The notes beneath the pieces are model-generated. The model saw nothing but the letters and a program-made list of their open reading frames with translations. It had not been told where the DNA came from and ran no database searches. From positions 1,064,802 to 1,128,801 of the forward strand of contig JAUIRK010000928.1 of assembly GCA_030549495.1 (NCBI GenBank): a stretch of DNA of 64,000 nucleotides. Direction: 5' to 3'. Within the stretch, counting starts at the first letter, position 1. Every line of letters starts with the position of its first letter. Source of the stretch: Nectonema munidae (Eukaryota; Nematomorpha; Nectonematoida; Nectonematidae). Shown here piece after piece: positions 10,932-22,957 of the stretch. A program made the translations under genes and the position numbers.

Positions 10932-13900
10932 TACTCCTTAATGACTGTTTATGCTGAGGCAAAAGCGAGTAACAGGCGCTTTAATCTCGTATAGCTCCGG
11001 GTGGACCAATCTCGTTAGCTTTGGACAGCAGTTGTTCTAGGAGAAAATAACTTTGATTACAAATTACCACTGCCTTGTGGGTTAAGTACTTGGTTGTACA
11101 AAGGCTAAAGGTTTCCAGTCCTGAATACAAACACTGGTTGGCGTCAGGAAGGGCATCCGGCTTGTAAAAATTCTGCTCCAATCTACTTTGCAATGATTCA
11201 AAACTCTATAGGGCGGGGTACAGCCCGAAGTACTCCGTGGGTCCTTCCAGTAACCTACGTCAAAAAGAATACTGAAAAAAAACCAGAGAGAAAGAATAGT
11301 GTGGTAGATCATACTGACAAAATTTCTTGTAATGTAATAAGATTAGCTTCATGGAATGTCGGCACAATGACAGGAAAAGCGAATGAAATTGTAGAGGAGA
11401 TGATAAGGCGAAAGATTGAAATAGCCTGTGTACAGGAGACTAAATGGAAGGGTAATGCTTCTAAAATGCTTATTCAAGGATTCAAAATTGTTTATACCGG
11501 CTCAACTAATAAAAAGAATGGTGTAGGAGTAATTTTGAGTAAAAAATGGCATGAAAAGATAATTGAAGTGAGAAGGGTAAGTGACAGGATAATTTTATTG
11601 AAATAAAAGGGTTTTAATGAAATTATTACTGTTGTGTCAGTGTATGCACCACAGATTGGTTGTAATAGGGAGGAGAAAGATGTTTTTGTTGATAAACTTG
11701 ATAATTTACTGTCGGAAGTCGCAGAGAGTGAAACATTAATTTTAGCAGGTGACTTTAATGGTCAGATTGGGAAAAATAGTGATGGGTATGAGGAAGTCCA
11801 TGGTGGACAAGGTTTTGGCAAAAGGAACGAAGAAGGCAACAGAGTATTAGACTTGGCACAGAGAAATGAATTGACCATCTGCAACACTAATTTCAAGAAA
11901 AAAGATGATCATTTAATAACGTATAGTAATGGAGGCAGAAATAGTCAAATAGACCTTTTAATGGTCAGACAGGAGAAAAGAAAATATGTCAAAAATTGCA
12001 AGGTTATCCCAGGGATTGATATTGTATCGCAGCACAGAATTGTCATGATCGACATGCTTATATCTAAAGAACAAAGGAGAAAAGTAAAAAAGATAGGGCG
12101 ATTCAGAACATGGCTACTTGAAGACAGAAAAGTTCAAGGTAGATATCAAGAGTTAGTTGAAAGTGGTTTGAAAGAAAAACAAATAGGTGATAATATTGAG
12201 GAAATGTGGAGTCATCTTAGAAAGAATCTGTTGACAGCAAGTTTGATTGTGCTTGGTAGAACGAAAGGTGGTAGAAGAACTCAAAAAGAAACTTGGTGGT
12301 GGAAAGAAGAGATTAGAGAAGTATTAAAAGCTAAGAAGCAAGCTTTTAAAAAATGGCAGGTAAGTAAGTTGGAAGAAGACAAACAAATGTATAGACTCAA
12401 GAAAAAAGAAGCTAAAAAGATCATTGCGGTATCAAAAGCAAGGGAAACAGACAAAATGTACGAGGCACTTGATAGTAAGAATGGTGATAAGCAAATTTTT
12501 AAACTTGCAAAGGCTAAGCAAAGAGATATCAAGGAATGTGGAAATATCGACATTATAAGGGACAAAGAAGGAAAAATTCTTTTTAAAGAAGAAGAAATAG
12601 AGGAGAGATGGAAAGAATATTTTGAAGATCTGTTAAACGTTGAAAACGAGCATAATTGCATCGTTGCAGGTACAAAAATTGAAGGTCCCGAGCTAGGTTT
12701 GGAGGAAAAGGAATTATATGAAGCAATAAATAAAATGAAAATAAATAAAGCAACAGGATCGAGTGAAGTAAGTGTAGAAATGATAAAAGCTGGAGGAAGA
12801 GAATGCTGGAAGATGATGAGTAGATTATTGGAACAGATTTGGAAAGAAGAAGAATGAACTAAAAGTCTCATTGTTCCAATTTACAAAAATAAGAGATGTG
12901 TTAAACTACGAAAATTACCGGGGCATAAAACTAATAGAACACGGATTAAAACTTCTGGAAAAATTTTTGGCTGAACGTTTAAGAAATCAAGTTAACATAA
13001 ATGATAACCAGTTTGGATTTATGAGAGGAAAGAGTACAGTAGATCCTATATTTATAGTTAGACAGGTGATGGAAAAGAGACTTGAAGGAAATCAGCCTTT
13101 ATTCTGCGGCTTTGTAGACCTAGAGAAAGCGTATGATAGGGTTCCAAGGGATGTTATGTACTGGAGTCTAAGAGAAAAAGGTGTAAGTGAAAAGTTAGTG
13201 AGACTAGTTAAGGAAACCTATAGAAACTCTAAAACTTCCATCAGAACAATGAACGGATACTCACAGGAATTCGACATAAAAGTAGGGTTACACCAAGGTT
13301 CTGCATTGAGCCCTTTTCTTTTTGCAGTTGTTATTGATGAAATCTCCAAAAATATAAGAAAAGAAGGAGTAAATGAACTTTTGTTTGCCGATGACTTAAT
13401 AATTATGGCAGATAGTGAAAAAGAATTACAGGAAAGACTAAGTATATGGCAAAAAAGTCTCGAGGAAAAAGGCCTAAAGTTGAATGCAGGCAAAACCGAA
13501 GTGATGAAGGTTAGTAGAAATGACAAGACTGAGATAAGAATAAAAGACGTTCATGGAATTGAGTTAAATCAAGTTAAAGCGTTCAAGTATTTAGGATCAG
13601 TTATTGAGATGGAAGGAGGATGTTGTAAAGACGTTCAGTCGAGATTGAATGCCAGTTGGGCAAAATGGAAAGAGGTTAAACCTGTTTTAAACGATAGAAG
13701 ACTAGCCATGAATTTAAAGGCCAAGGTATATACATCAATAGTTAGACCCGTCATGACTTACGGATCAGAATGTTTGTGTCTGAGAAATAATGAAAAGAAA
13801 AAGCTAGAAGTGTCGGAAATGAAAATGCTGAGAATGATGCTGAACGTTACGAGAAAAGTTAGGATTAGAAATGAAGAAGTGAGGCATAGAACAAAAGTGA

Positions 13901-14177
13901 CGACGAGTGTTGTAGATGTAATGGAAAGAAACAAGATGAGATGGTATGGACACGTGCTAAGAAAAAAAAGCGATGAAGAAATAAAGATAGCGTACGATGC
14001 GCCTGTACAAGGAAAGAGAAAAAGAGGAAGGCCAAGATTGAGATGGAGGGATGATTTGAAAAGGTCCATGGAAAAATTTGCATTGAAAGAAAGCGATGCG
14101 AAGGACAGAAACCTATGGAGAAACAGGATCAAGCCATCGACCCCCATTTAGGAGATAAGATGATGAAGAAGAAGAAG
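10932..14177 (+). mobile_element. Full-length RTE-type LINE with 11-bp target duplication
   Basis: The 11-mer ATATACAGTTT occurs immediately before (10921-10931) and after (14178-14188) a 3.25-kb segment coding for an endonuclease-reverse transcriptase. The element ends in a GATGATGAAGAAGAAGAAG short tandem tail, usual for RTE elements, which lack a poly(A) tail. Its first 300 bp are untranslated and are shared with the deletion derivative at 48.4 kb. The size (about 3.2 kb) and single-ORF layout fit the RTE clade. Confidence 0.9.
11193..14151 (+). pseudogene. RTE endonuclease-reverse transcriptase (broken by two stops and a frameshift)
   Basis: The apurinic-type endonuclease begins RLASWNVGTMTG (about 11338) and continues with CVQETKW, VSVYAPQ, LAGDFNGQIG and the late SQHRIV. 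The reverse transcriptase follows: ENYRGIKL, motif A FVDLEKAYDRVPR, motif B GLHQGSALSPFLF, motif C FADDLIIM. The C-terminus carries MRWYGHVLR and GKRKRGRPRLRWRDDL, common in invertebrate RTE proteins. One in-frame TAA (11604-11606) interrupts the endonuclease. A second stop (12855-12857) and a frame change by about 12900 separate the linker from the RT. Catalytic residues of both domains are intact, so inactivation looks fairly recent. As the first in-frame ATG, 11193 is only a nominal start. Confidence 0.9.
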
Positions 14178-14269
14178 ATATACAGTTTGGTGCGCATAAC
14201 ACTTTATATATTTAATTTTTTCAATAATCATGGCTAATTTTTAGAAAATGTCAATCAAAATTTTGATTG

Positions 14270-15990
14270 ATCAAAAATATATCTAATAAAATATACCTTC
14301 AAATTTTACATAAAATATATGTTTTTATACTAAATCGGTCATGCTGTTTTCATTTCTGGACTCATTTTTTACATTTAGGATTTGAAAATACCTATAAGAA
14401 TTAATCAAATTTGCGGTTTACTTCTGAAAATTGTCTCCAAAAACATTCCTTCACATTTTACATAAAATATATGTGTTATACTAAATCGGCCATGCTGGTT
14501 TCATTTCTGGACTAATTTTTTACGTTTAGGATCTGGAAATACCTATAAGTGTTAATCAAATTTGCGGTTTACTTCTAAAAATTATCTCCAAAAACATTCA
14601 TTCAAATTTTACAATGAAATATGTGTTATACTAAATCGGCCATGCTGGTTTCATTTCTGGACTCATTTTTTACATTTAGGATTTGAAAATACCTATAAGT
14701 ATTAATCAAATTTGCGGTTTACTTCTGAAAATTGTCTCCAAAAACATTCCTTCACATTTTACATAAAATATGTGTTATACTAAATCGGCCATGCTGGTTT
14801 CATTTCTGGACTAATTTTTTACGTTTAAGATCTGGAAATACCTATAAGTGTTAATCAAATTTGCGGTTTACTTCCAAAAATTGTCTCCAAAAACATTCAT
14901 TCAAATTTTACAATGAAATATGTTTTATACCAAATCAACCATGCTGTTTTCATTTCTGAACTCATTTTTCAAATTTAGAGATTTTAAAATATGAGTCAAA
15001 ATTGGCGGTTTACTTCTAAAAGCTATCTCCAAATATATTCTCTCAATTTTACATGAAATATTTGTTTTTATACCAAATCGATCATGGTGTTTTCATTTTT
15101 GAACCCATTTTTTACATTTAGGATTTGAAAATACCTATAAGTATTAATCAAATTTGCGGTTTACTTCTGAAAATTGTCTCCAAAAATATTCTCTTGAAAT
15201 ATGTTTTTATACCAAATCAATCATGCTGTTTTCATTTCTGAACTCATTTTTTACATTTAAGATGTGAAAATACCTATAAGTGTTAATCAAATTTGCGGTT
15301 TACTTCTAAAAATTGTCTCCAAAAACATTCATTCAAATTTTACAATTACATATATGTTTTTATTATACCATATCAACCATACTAGTTTCATTTATGGACT
15401 CAATTTTTGCAGTTTGAATTTGAAAATACATATAAGTATCAATTAAATTTGCGTTTAGTTCTAAAATTTGTTTTTATAGTAAATATATCATGATGATTTC
15501 ATTTCTGAACACAGTTTTCGCATTTAGAGGTTTTACTGCTAGTGTCAATCAAATTTGCGGTTTATGTCTGAAAACTATATCCCAAAATATTCTCTCTAAT
15601 TTTACATGAAATATATGTTTTTATACCAATTCGACCATGATAATTTTTATTTCTGAAATCATTTTTTGCATTTAGAGGTTTTAAATGTCTGAAAGTGTCA
15701 ATCAAATTTTCGATTTACGTCTAATGTCTGCAGAAATATTTTTGAACTTTAAATAAAATATGTGTTTTTATGCCAAATGGAAGATGCTGGTTTCATTTTT
15801 GGACTCAGGTTTGGCATTTATGGTTTTAAAATATTTGAAAGCTTGAATAAGATTTGCGGTTTACTTCTAGATTTTCAAAAAAATAAAATATCTGTTTTAT
15901 ACCAAATCGATTATGCTTATTTTATTTCTGTACTGGATTTTGGATATACGGTTAAAAAATATCTTGAAGTGGCAATTGAATTAGTAATGT
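14270..15990 (+). repeat. Satellite A: about 12 tandem units of about 150 bp
   Basis: The landmark CATGCTG(G/T)TTTCATTTCTG recurs at about 14340, 14491, 14641, 14790, 14940, 15083, 15222, 15378, 15489, 15636, 15781 and 15911. Spacing is 149-151 bp in the first five units and more ragged, with deletions, towards the right. Other conserved blocks are CAAATTTGCGGTTTACTTCT and ATACTAAATCGG. The left units are nearly identical and the right ones decayed, so the array was homogenised from the left. It begins about 80 bp after the RTE target duplication. Confidence 0.92.
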
Positions 15991-17039
15991 ATGCCTGAAA
16001 AACAGTTCTGTAAAAAATTTAAAAAAAATGGCTGCATATTAGGTATATAGTAAAAATATACTTTTTTTTTTGTATATTTTGGCTTATAATACTTTCTACA
16101 ATCATTTTGAGTATGAAATATTTATTAAAAAAAATAAAACGTATTATAAAATCTTTTGAAAATTTGTATGAGAGAAGGAACCAAGTTGAAAACTAATTGA
16201 AAAGAGAACATGTGATCAAAACAAATAATTAAAAAAATATGTATCTTGACTAAATTGAAGATCTACAATGTTCTAATGAACTAGGAAGTGGTTTAATTAT
16301 ATAATAGATGCTTTAAAAATATTTTGACTGCGAAAAAGAAGTTCCTCTTTTACAAATGAAAAATATTTAAATCTATAGCTTATCATCTAGGATTACAATT
16401 AACATTTAGCTAAGATGGGTAGGAAATCTGAAAATTTAGAATAGGTCAGATTTGTCAAAAATGGCACAGGTGCCAATATGTGAGAATTTAGTCACTATCA
16501 AGATATTTTTAATTTAAATTGAATTTGTCCATCTTTTTGTGTCAAAGAGATGAAGAACGTTGAAACTTTTTGTAATTGAAGAATCAACATCACGAATGAT
16601 TCATCAGAAAAAATCCTTTGAAATAAGATTGGTTGACAAATATTCAGACTTGATAATAAAATACACAATACTGATAAAAAAGTCTAAGATTCTTTAATCA
16701 GAATGCTTTGAGAGAGGAAAAAAGTAATTTTATCCTTATAAAAAAATTTTCGAAGACACATTGAAGAATATGAATTTCTAATGAAAAAAGAGCTACCAAG
16801 AAAGGATCATCATATAATGAATACCAAAATTACATACTGTAAATTATAATATGACGTAGAGACTACGAGCCGATAACGAATTTGTAGCCAAAAAGATGGA
16901 GGTCCTATCGAGTTACATAAGTTACTGTAGAATGAAATATTTTGAGTGAATTAAACACCTAAAGTTGGTTTATTAAATAAATTAAGAAAATAATTACCAG
17001 AGAAATACTGCAAGTAGAAGTTATTTTTATGTTTATATA
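15991..17039. other. AT-rich spacer between satellites A and B
   Basis: No gene, repeat array or recognisable transposon end. No open frame of interest. Confidence 0.4.
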
Positions 17040-18035
17040 TTTGACATTGATTTACAGGTTTAATCGATTTTTCGACAGGTTTTATTGATTTCATTAAAAA
17101 TGAACATCACCATTAAATTCTGCATACTTGAAATGTATAAAAAACTTTAAAAGAATCAAACTTTTAATTTTGACATGGACTGTCATATTTAAATTATTTT
17201 GTCAGGTTTGACTAATTTTTTATATAAAAAAAAGGAATATAACCAGTAAACACAGCCTACTTGAAAATGGGTATATGTGTGTAAAAAACAGTATATAATT
17301 ATTTAGATAAAAAGTTTCTTTTTTGAGATGAGCTGTTATATGTAAATCACTTTTTTGACAGGTTTGAATGATTTTCATAAAAAATGAATATCACCACTGA
17401 ATTCAGCATATTTGAAAATGGGTATACATGTATAAAAAACTTTATATACTTATTTAGATAAAAAGTTCCTTTTTAAGATGAGCTGTCACATTTAGATCAA
17501 TTTTTTGACAGGTTTGATTGATTTTCATAAAAAATGAATATCACACTGAATTCAGCATATTTGAAAATGGGTATACATGTGTAAAAAACTGTATATACTT
17601 ATTTAGATAAAAAGTTCCTTTTTGAGATGAGCTGTCACATTTAGATAAATTTTTTGACAGGTTTGATTGATTTTTATAAAAAATGAACATCACCACTGAA
17701 TTCAGCATATTTGAAAATGGGTATACATGTGTAAAAAACTTTATATACTTATTTAGATAAAAAGTCCCTTTTGAGATGAGCTGTCACATTTAGATCAATT
17801 TTTTGACAGGTTTGATTGATTTTCATAAAAAATGAATATCACCACTGAATTCGGCATATTTGAAAATGGGTATATATGCGTAAAAAACTATTTAATTATT
17901 TAAATAAAAAGTTCCTTTTTGAGATGAGCTGTCAAATATAAATCAATTTTTTGACAGGTTTGATTTATTTTGATAAAAAAATGGACATCACCACTGAATT
18001 CAGCATAGTTGAAATATATATGTAACATTAAAAAT
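17040..18035 (+). repeat. Satellite B: about 6.5 tandem units of about 149 bp
   Basis: The block TTTTTTGACAGGTTTGATTG recurs at about 17357, 17507, 17655, 17804 and 17952, with diverged copies at 17075 and 17205. Spacing is 148-150 bp. Units also share ATGAATATCACCACTGAATTC, GAAAATGGGTATACATGTG and GAGATGAGCTGTCACATTTA. The sequence does not match satellite A on either strand by eye, although the period is the same. Confidence 0.92.
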
Positions 18036-18329
18036 ATTTATAAAAACTTATTAATATCTGAGAAAAATAGGGGGGACACTTTACGCCCCCCAGCACTTGA
18101 GCGGACAAATTTTGCCCAGCACTAATAGGGTCACTGAAACAACACTTCAAATTTTTGTTTCAAAGTGTCTGTATTCCTAGAAATTTTGCTTGAGGGCGTT
18201 TTGACTAGGAAATATCCTCAATTAAAAACATGTAACAAATTAGATCAAAAAATTTATTTAAATATAAACGTTTGCTAAATCATTATTCATTAACTTTATT
18301 GTGCAGAAAATTAAGACAAAATTTTGTAA
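18036..18329. other. Spacer with a GC-rich hairpin
   Basis: Immediately after the satellite B array, GGGGGG (18070-18075) and CCCCCC (18086-18091) can pair around a 10-nt loop. AGCACTTGAGCGGACAAATT follows. This is probably a fragment of a transposon end. Nothing else is recognised. Confidence 0.35.
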
Positions 18330-19640
18330 CTTCACTTCCGTTATTTGTGGAGCTAGATTGTAAATATTCATGAATTTGAACGCATCTGAAAATAGAACAA
18401 GGCAAAAAAAATATAAATATAATACAAAAAATGTAAAGGAAGGATTAAGAATAGAAATAAAAATTTTAATTATTTTTACATTTCTTAACTAAACAAAATT
18501 TTGTTTACATACAAATGAAATATCAATATATCTAAAATTTGATTCATCATTTAAAAAATGAAGAGTAACGTAGAGAATTCTATTAAGTTTAAGAGTAATA
18601 TTTAATGTAATTTTAAGAGAATAAAGTTTATCTATTAAGATGATATTATCAAACTAGATAAGCATTTTGAAATTCAACTGTTAATAGAAAGCCTTTAAAA
18701 ACAGAATGGTTATAAAAATAAAAAGGATTACGGTTGAAAATGAAGTATTTAATTGTTTTTACATTTCTTAACTAAATAAAATTTAGTTTACACACAACGG
18801 AAATTCAATGTATCTCAAAATTGATTCATCATTTAAAAAATGAAGAGTAACGTAGAGAATTATATGAATTAAGAAGGCAATATACTATTTATATTGAAAT
18901 GATTTTCAACTTGACTTTCACTGTTCATGGAACTCGATTTTAAATATTTTGAAACTGGACTGGTAACTGAAAGTGTCTAAAAATAGAATGGTTACAAAAT
19001 AAAAGATGAAAGATTAAAAATGAAATATTTCATTGTTTTTACATTTCTTAACTAAATAAAATTTAGTTTACACACAACGGAAATTCAATGTATCTCAAAA
19101 TTGATTCATCATTTAAAAAATGAAGAGTAACGTAGAGAATTATATGAATTAAGAAGGCAATATACTATTTTTATTGAAATGATTTCTACCTTGACTTTCA
19201 GTTTATGGAACTCGAATTCAAATATTTTAAAAACTCGAAGCTGTATCTAAAAATAAAATATAATTTTCAAAAATTAAATATACACACATAATGGAAATTT
19301 TATTTATCTCAAAATTGTTTCATCATTTAAAAAATTAAAAGTAAGGTAGAGAATTCTATAAACTAAGTTTAAGACAATATACTATATATACTCAGATGAC
19401 CTTCACTGTTTGCAGAACCAAAGTAATAGTTGCAAAAAAGAATTAACATTAATAATAAATTTTTAATTCTTACATTTCTTAACTAAATAGAATTTTGTTT
19501 ACACACATAATTGAAAGTCAATAAATCTCAAAATGGATTGATCATTAAAAAAAATTAAAATAATAGCAAATTCTATAAAAAGACACTATACTAAATATAT
19601 TGTGGAACTAGATTTTATGTAATTAAATTTAACCCATCGG
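18330..19640 (+). repeat. Satellite C: about 4-5 units of about 280 bp
   Basis: ACATTTCTTAACTAAATAAA recurs at about 18478 (diverged), 18761 and 19041, then 19472 after a unit that has lost this block. ATTGATTCATCATTTAAAAA and GAAGAGTAACGTAGAGAATT follow at fixed distance. Spacing of intact units is 280-283 bp. Units 2 and 3 are almost identical over about 140 bp. A further copy lies at 22380-22640, beyond the piggyBac. Confidence 0.88.
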
Positions 19641-19807
19641 GCATCAAATGTCAAAATGACGATAAAGGTAAAAAAATTTTTTTTCCACATATTGAAGAGA
19701 TCCAAAAATTTTAAATCGACCCTTTAAAGTTCTTTAAACTTTCATTTTTGACATGTGTTTATATTTTTTTTAATTTATGTTTTATTGCTAATATAAATTT
19801 ATATTAA

Positions 19808-19908
19808 CCGGTTATCGACCACAGTCAACCTCTGCGTTTATTAGTGATTTTAATACAACTCTTCTGTTTTACATTAGATATCGTCTGATTATTCTGGTCG
19901 ATAACGGA
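19808..19908. mobile_element. 101-bp TTAA-flanked MITE (piggyBac type)
   Basis: Ends are CCGGTTATCGACC and, reverse-complemented, TCCGTTATCGACC, an inverted repeat with two differences in 13. TTAA lies directly at both sides (19804-19807 and 19909-19912). Half of its body matches the element at 7174-7239 in reverse orientation. It is too short to code. Termini and TTAA target indicate mobilisation by a piggyBac-like transposase, though not clearly by the one at 20265, whose ends differ. Confidence 0.72.
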
Positions 19909-19929
19909 TTAACGTATATAACATCCATA

Positions 19930-20240
19930 GGACAAAATGATCTGATTTATCAAGTGCAATTTTTGTTTTTTTGATTAAAATATCAATCTAGAAAATTTTT
20001 GGGAATGAATATCAAAATGGCTAATTTAGTATAAAAACATATGTTTCATATAAATTATTAAAGAAAATTTTTGGACAGTTTTCCCACGTAAATTAGAAAT
20101 TTAATTAACCGTAAAATATTCTCCAAATCTCACATCCAAAATATGAGACCGGAAATGAAACTAGCATAACAGATTTAGTATTAAAACTTGGATATGTAAA
20201 ATTAAGATATTTTATTAAATATACTTACCATCAATCAAAC
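19930..20240 (-). repeat. Inverted, diverged fragment of satellite A (about two units)
   Basis: The reverse complement contains ACATATGTTTTTATACTAAAT, then a second ATACTAAATCTGTTATGCTAG followed by TTTCATTTCCGGTCTCAT and GGATGTGAGATTT. These align in order with the satellite A unit. Divergence is clearly higher than within the main array 4 kb to the left, so this is an old inverted offshoot. Confidence 0.75.
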
Positions 20241-20264
20241 AACTTTTTATTTTTAAAGTTTTAA

Positions 20265-22143
20265 CCCTAGAACGACTAAATGGGTCAATTGACCATTTTA
20301 TAAAATTAAATATAAAACACTCAAATAATACTTTTTTGAAATTGGCTAATTTTTATTAAGTTTAAGTTTTTCGTACTAAATAAAGTTTCCATTACATTTA
20401 AATCAAAAAAAAATATAGTATTGTCAAATAATTAATGAATATACTAAGAACGGCTGAATAGGTCAAATGACCCATAATCCATTATAACTAAAAATCTTCA
20501 AAATAAAAATATTTATTTCAAAATTTTAAAAATTTTATTCTTTGAAACATTCAAAACAAACTTTTGATTTGAGCAAGAACCACACACTTCGATATTACAA
20601 CCATGACATTTTGAGCGTGTTTTATTTTTACGACATTTTTTACATAGAAGCCGTTTGTTGTTGACATCTGATGACACTTTCCTTTTTTCAGAATTTATTG
20701 AGATAGACTCTTTACTCTTCAATATTTTAAATTTTGAGCAAAGCTCTTCACCCAAAGTTAACAAAAACTTTCTTCTGCTAGTAGTGATGGAAACTGTATT
20801 GTTATATATAATATAGGAGTTGAGGCAGACTATATCAAGCAAGTTGGAAAAAACGGCTAACGGCCATCGTCTTGTTCCTGGCTTTGTTGAATATTCTTTC
20901 AACATTTCATCACAGGTATCTACACCACCTTTTGTAGAGTTATAAAACTCTATTACTTCTGGTTTTTTCTTTTCTTTTGTAGAAATCTTAAAATTATCGT
21001 GCATAGAAGAAAGCAAGTAAACGATTTTATTTTTTTTGGCTTTATAATTCAATAATAAAACTCCATCAAGCTAAGTCTAAGCTCGTAAAGAAGTTATCGG
21101 TTGTCACATTTAAACCCATTCCAATAAAATCTTTCATCAATTTAAATTACAACACTTTGCCCAAGTGAAGTTTGACGCTCTTCTTTTCCAATATAAGGAT
21201 AAGAATTCAAAACATATGAAGTTTTACTATCGCAAAGCATCCAAAATTTTATGCCAAACTTACCAGGCTTGTTTGGCATATATTGTGTAAAACTACATCG
21301 ACTTCTACAAGCAAAAGTTGTTCATCGATTGTAACAGTTGCATTTGGTAGAAAACACTTTTTGCAATTTGAAATTACAGCATCCCATACCTCGCGAATTG
21401 GAGCAAATTTATCCATATCTTTTCTTCTTTTCCTAGACTCTTCTTCATCAAATCTGATATATCTCAAGATCTTTTTAAATTTATCTCGTGCCATTGTATT
21501 ATTGAAATTTTTTATTCCATAATTATTTTCCCAAAAAGAGTCTAAAGGCTCAGATTTGCCTTTCACAACTCCACGTATGATACACAAACCTAAAAAAGCT
21601 TGCAAGTCTTCAACGCTTATTCTAAAATCAGATTTTTCTTTATTGGCTTTTTTGTTTGTCATATCTACAATAAATTGTAATGTTTTAGATCCTATTAACT
21701 CTAGAAAAATGTCAATTGAGTCACTAAACTTATTTCGAATAAAATTAGTCACACCACCTCTATTACGTATAATGTTTTTACAACTTGTTTTTCCTACAAC
21801 TTTAGGAAAAGATAAAGTCCAAAGTACTCCGTTTTTACTTTCAAGTTCATTATCTACAATTTCTTCATCAATTTCACTTTCGATTTCACTTTCATCAGAT
21901 GATTTATAATTAAAACATTCCATATTTACATTTTGAGTATTTGCATTGAATATATTTTTTAAAAACTATACAAAATTATATAAAGGTTTTATCAAAAAAA
22001 ATATTTAAAATATTTTAATATATTAAATAATTATTATAAAATTTTTATGGAAGCAGTTTTTAAATTTAAAAGCCAAAAATGAGTTTAGGTCAATTGACCA
22101 GTGTAGCCTTTCTAGGTATAATTTTTTTTCAGTCGTTCTAGGG
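20265..22143 (-). mobile_element. piggyBac transposon with TTAA target and perfect 13-bp termini
   Basis: CCCTAGAACGACT at 20265 and AGTCGTTCTAGGG ending at 22143 form a perfect 13-bp terminal inverted repeat. TTAA flanks at 20261-20264 and 22144-22147. The palindrome GGTCAATTGACC lies just inside both ends (about 20283 and 22089), with a relative (GGTCAAATGACC) near 20460. The 1.88-kb length is slightly below autonomous piggyBacs (about 2-2.5 kb). One transposase gene is on the minus strand. The ends look intact even though the gene is broken, so it could in principle be mobilised in trans. Confidence 0.93.
20513..21923 (-). pseudogene. piggyBac transposase (DDE_Tnp_1_7), frameshifted
   Basis: The N-terminus (from ATG at 21923) is acidic (SDESEIESEIDEEIVD), as usual. 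The three catalytic aspartates can be seen: VTIDEQL (about 21330), TTDNFFT (about 21097, in another frame) and GGVDTCDEM (about 20910). The C-terminus has the cysteine-rich zinc-binding tail, CKKCRKNKTRSKCHGC through CGSC, that binds the transposon ends. The open stretches 21249-21923 and 20513-21052 are joined by an intermediate piece (MPNKPGKFGIKFWMLCDS) in a third register containing further stops, so at least two frame breaks and a stop lie between 21060 and 21300. All domains are present, only the frame is lost. Confidence 0.9.
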
Positions 22144-22379
22144 TTAATATAATTTGTTAGAACTTTAATAGAGATAAACATTATCATTCTTAGGCTTAGA
22201 TGTGACTAGAAAACACATACTTAATGAAAAAATAGGAGCTATTTTTAAGCTACCTATGTCAAGATTCCTGGTCAAAATGACTGAAAAATAAAAGATCCGA
22301 AAACCAAAAAATCGAAATAAAACACAAATATCGAATTGAACATATTTATTTCTGTTTGGGGCATTTAGACTATGAACCC

Positions 22380-22640
22380 TCATAAATAACCAAAAATTGC
22401 CATCCCAAGCGTTAAACTCGCAACTGATAGTGTCTAAGTATAGCAGTCACAAAAAAAGGATTCAATTGAAAATAAAAATTGTTTTTACATTTCTTAACTA
22501 AATGAAATTTAGTTCATATACGCAATTAAAATATGATATATCTCATAATTGATTCATCATTAAAAGATGAAGAGTAATGAGAATTATAAAAAAATTAAAG
22601 TTTAAGACATACTATATATACTAAGATTACTTTAAACGTA
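22380..22640 (+). repeat. Satellite C unit beyond the piggyBac
   Basis: TTACATTTCTTAACTAAATG (about 22485), ATATCTCATAATTGATTCAT and GATGAAGAGTAATGAGAATT line up with the satellite C unit at 18.3-19.6 kb. The original array was therefore split by the inverted satellite A fragment, the MITE and the piggyBac. Confidence 0.75.
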
Positions 22641-22957
22641 TCAAAAGTTTAGTAAGTAAAAATTTAAAGTAAAAATATAATTAAATCAAAAAAATATAAC
22701 GAATTACCTCATTAGAGATGTAGAAGTTTATGAGATAAGTTAAAGGTAGGTAGGTAGGTAGGTATGGAGATTTCTAAGCACTTTCCAGCTGGAGCTGATA
22801 TGCTTGCAAGTCTGCTGGAATTTGGTCTTCAAAGTGTAAGTTTAGTTTTGTGGGTCTTTCTGAAATAGAAAAAGAAAATTTGGAAGATTTTTATGGGTGT
22901 AGACATTAGATTGTTTTGTGGAATGCATGGATTAGTGGTGATAGTGGCTTATTGTTA

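Noticed and set aside
12281-12871. 196-residue minus-strand open frame inside the RTE
   Set aside because: It is antisense to the endonuclease-RT linker and exists because the sense strand is rich in AAA/GAA codons; serine/leucine-rich with no domain.
13218-14147. Minus-strand frames of 72-129 residues within the RT region
   Set aside because: Shadows of the RT coding strand; phenylalanine/serine/leucine-rich and without a start context or domain.
15264-15998. Short frames (60 and 78 residues) in satellite A
   Set aside because: They repeat because the satellite unit is about 150 bp, divisible by 3; they are low-complexity by-products.
21283-21909. Plus-strand frames of 79 and 117 residues in the piggyBac
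   Set aside because: Antisense to the transposase, which explains the sequence fully.
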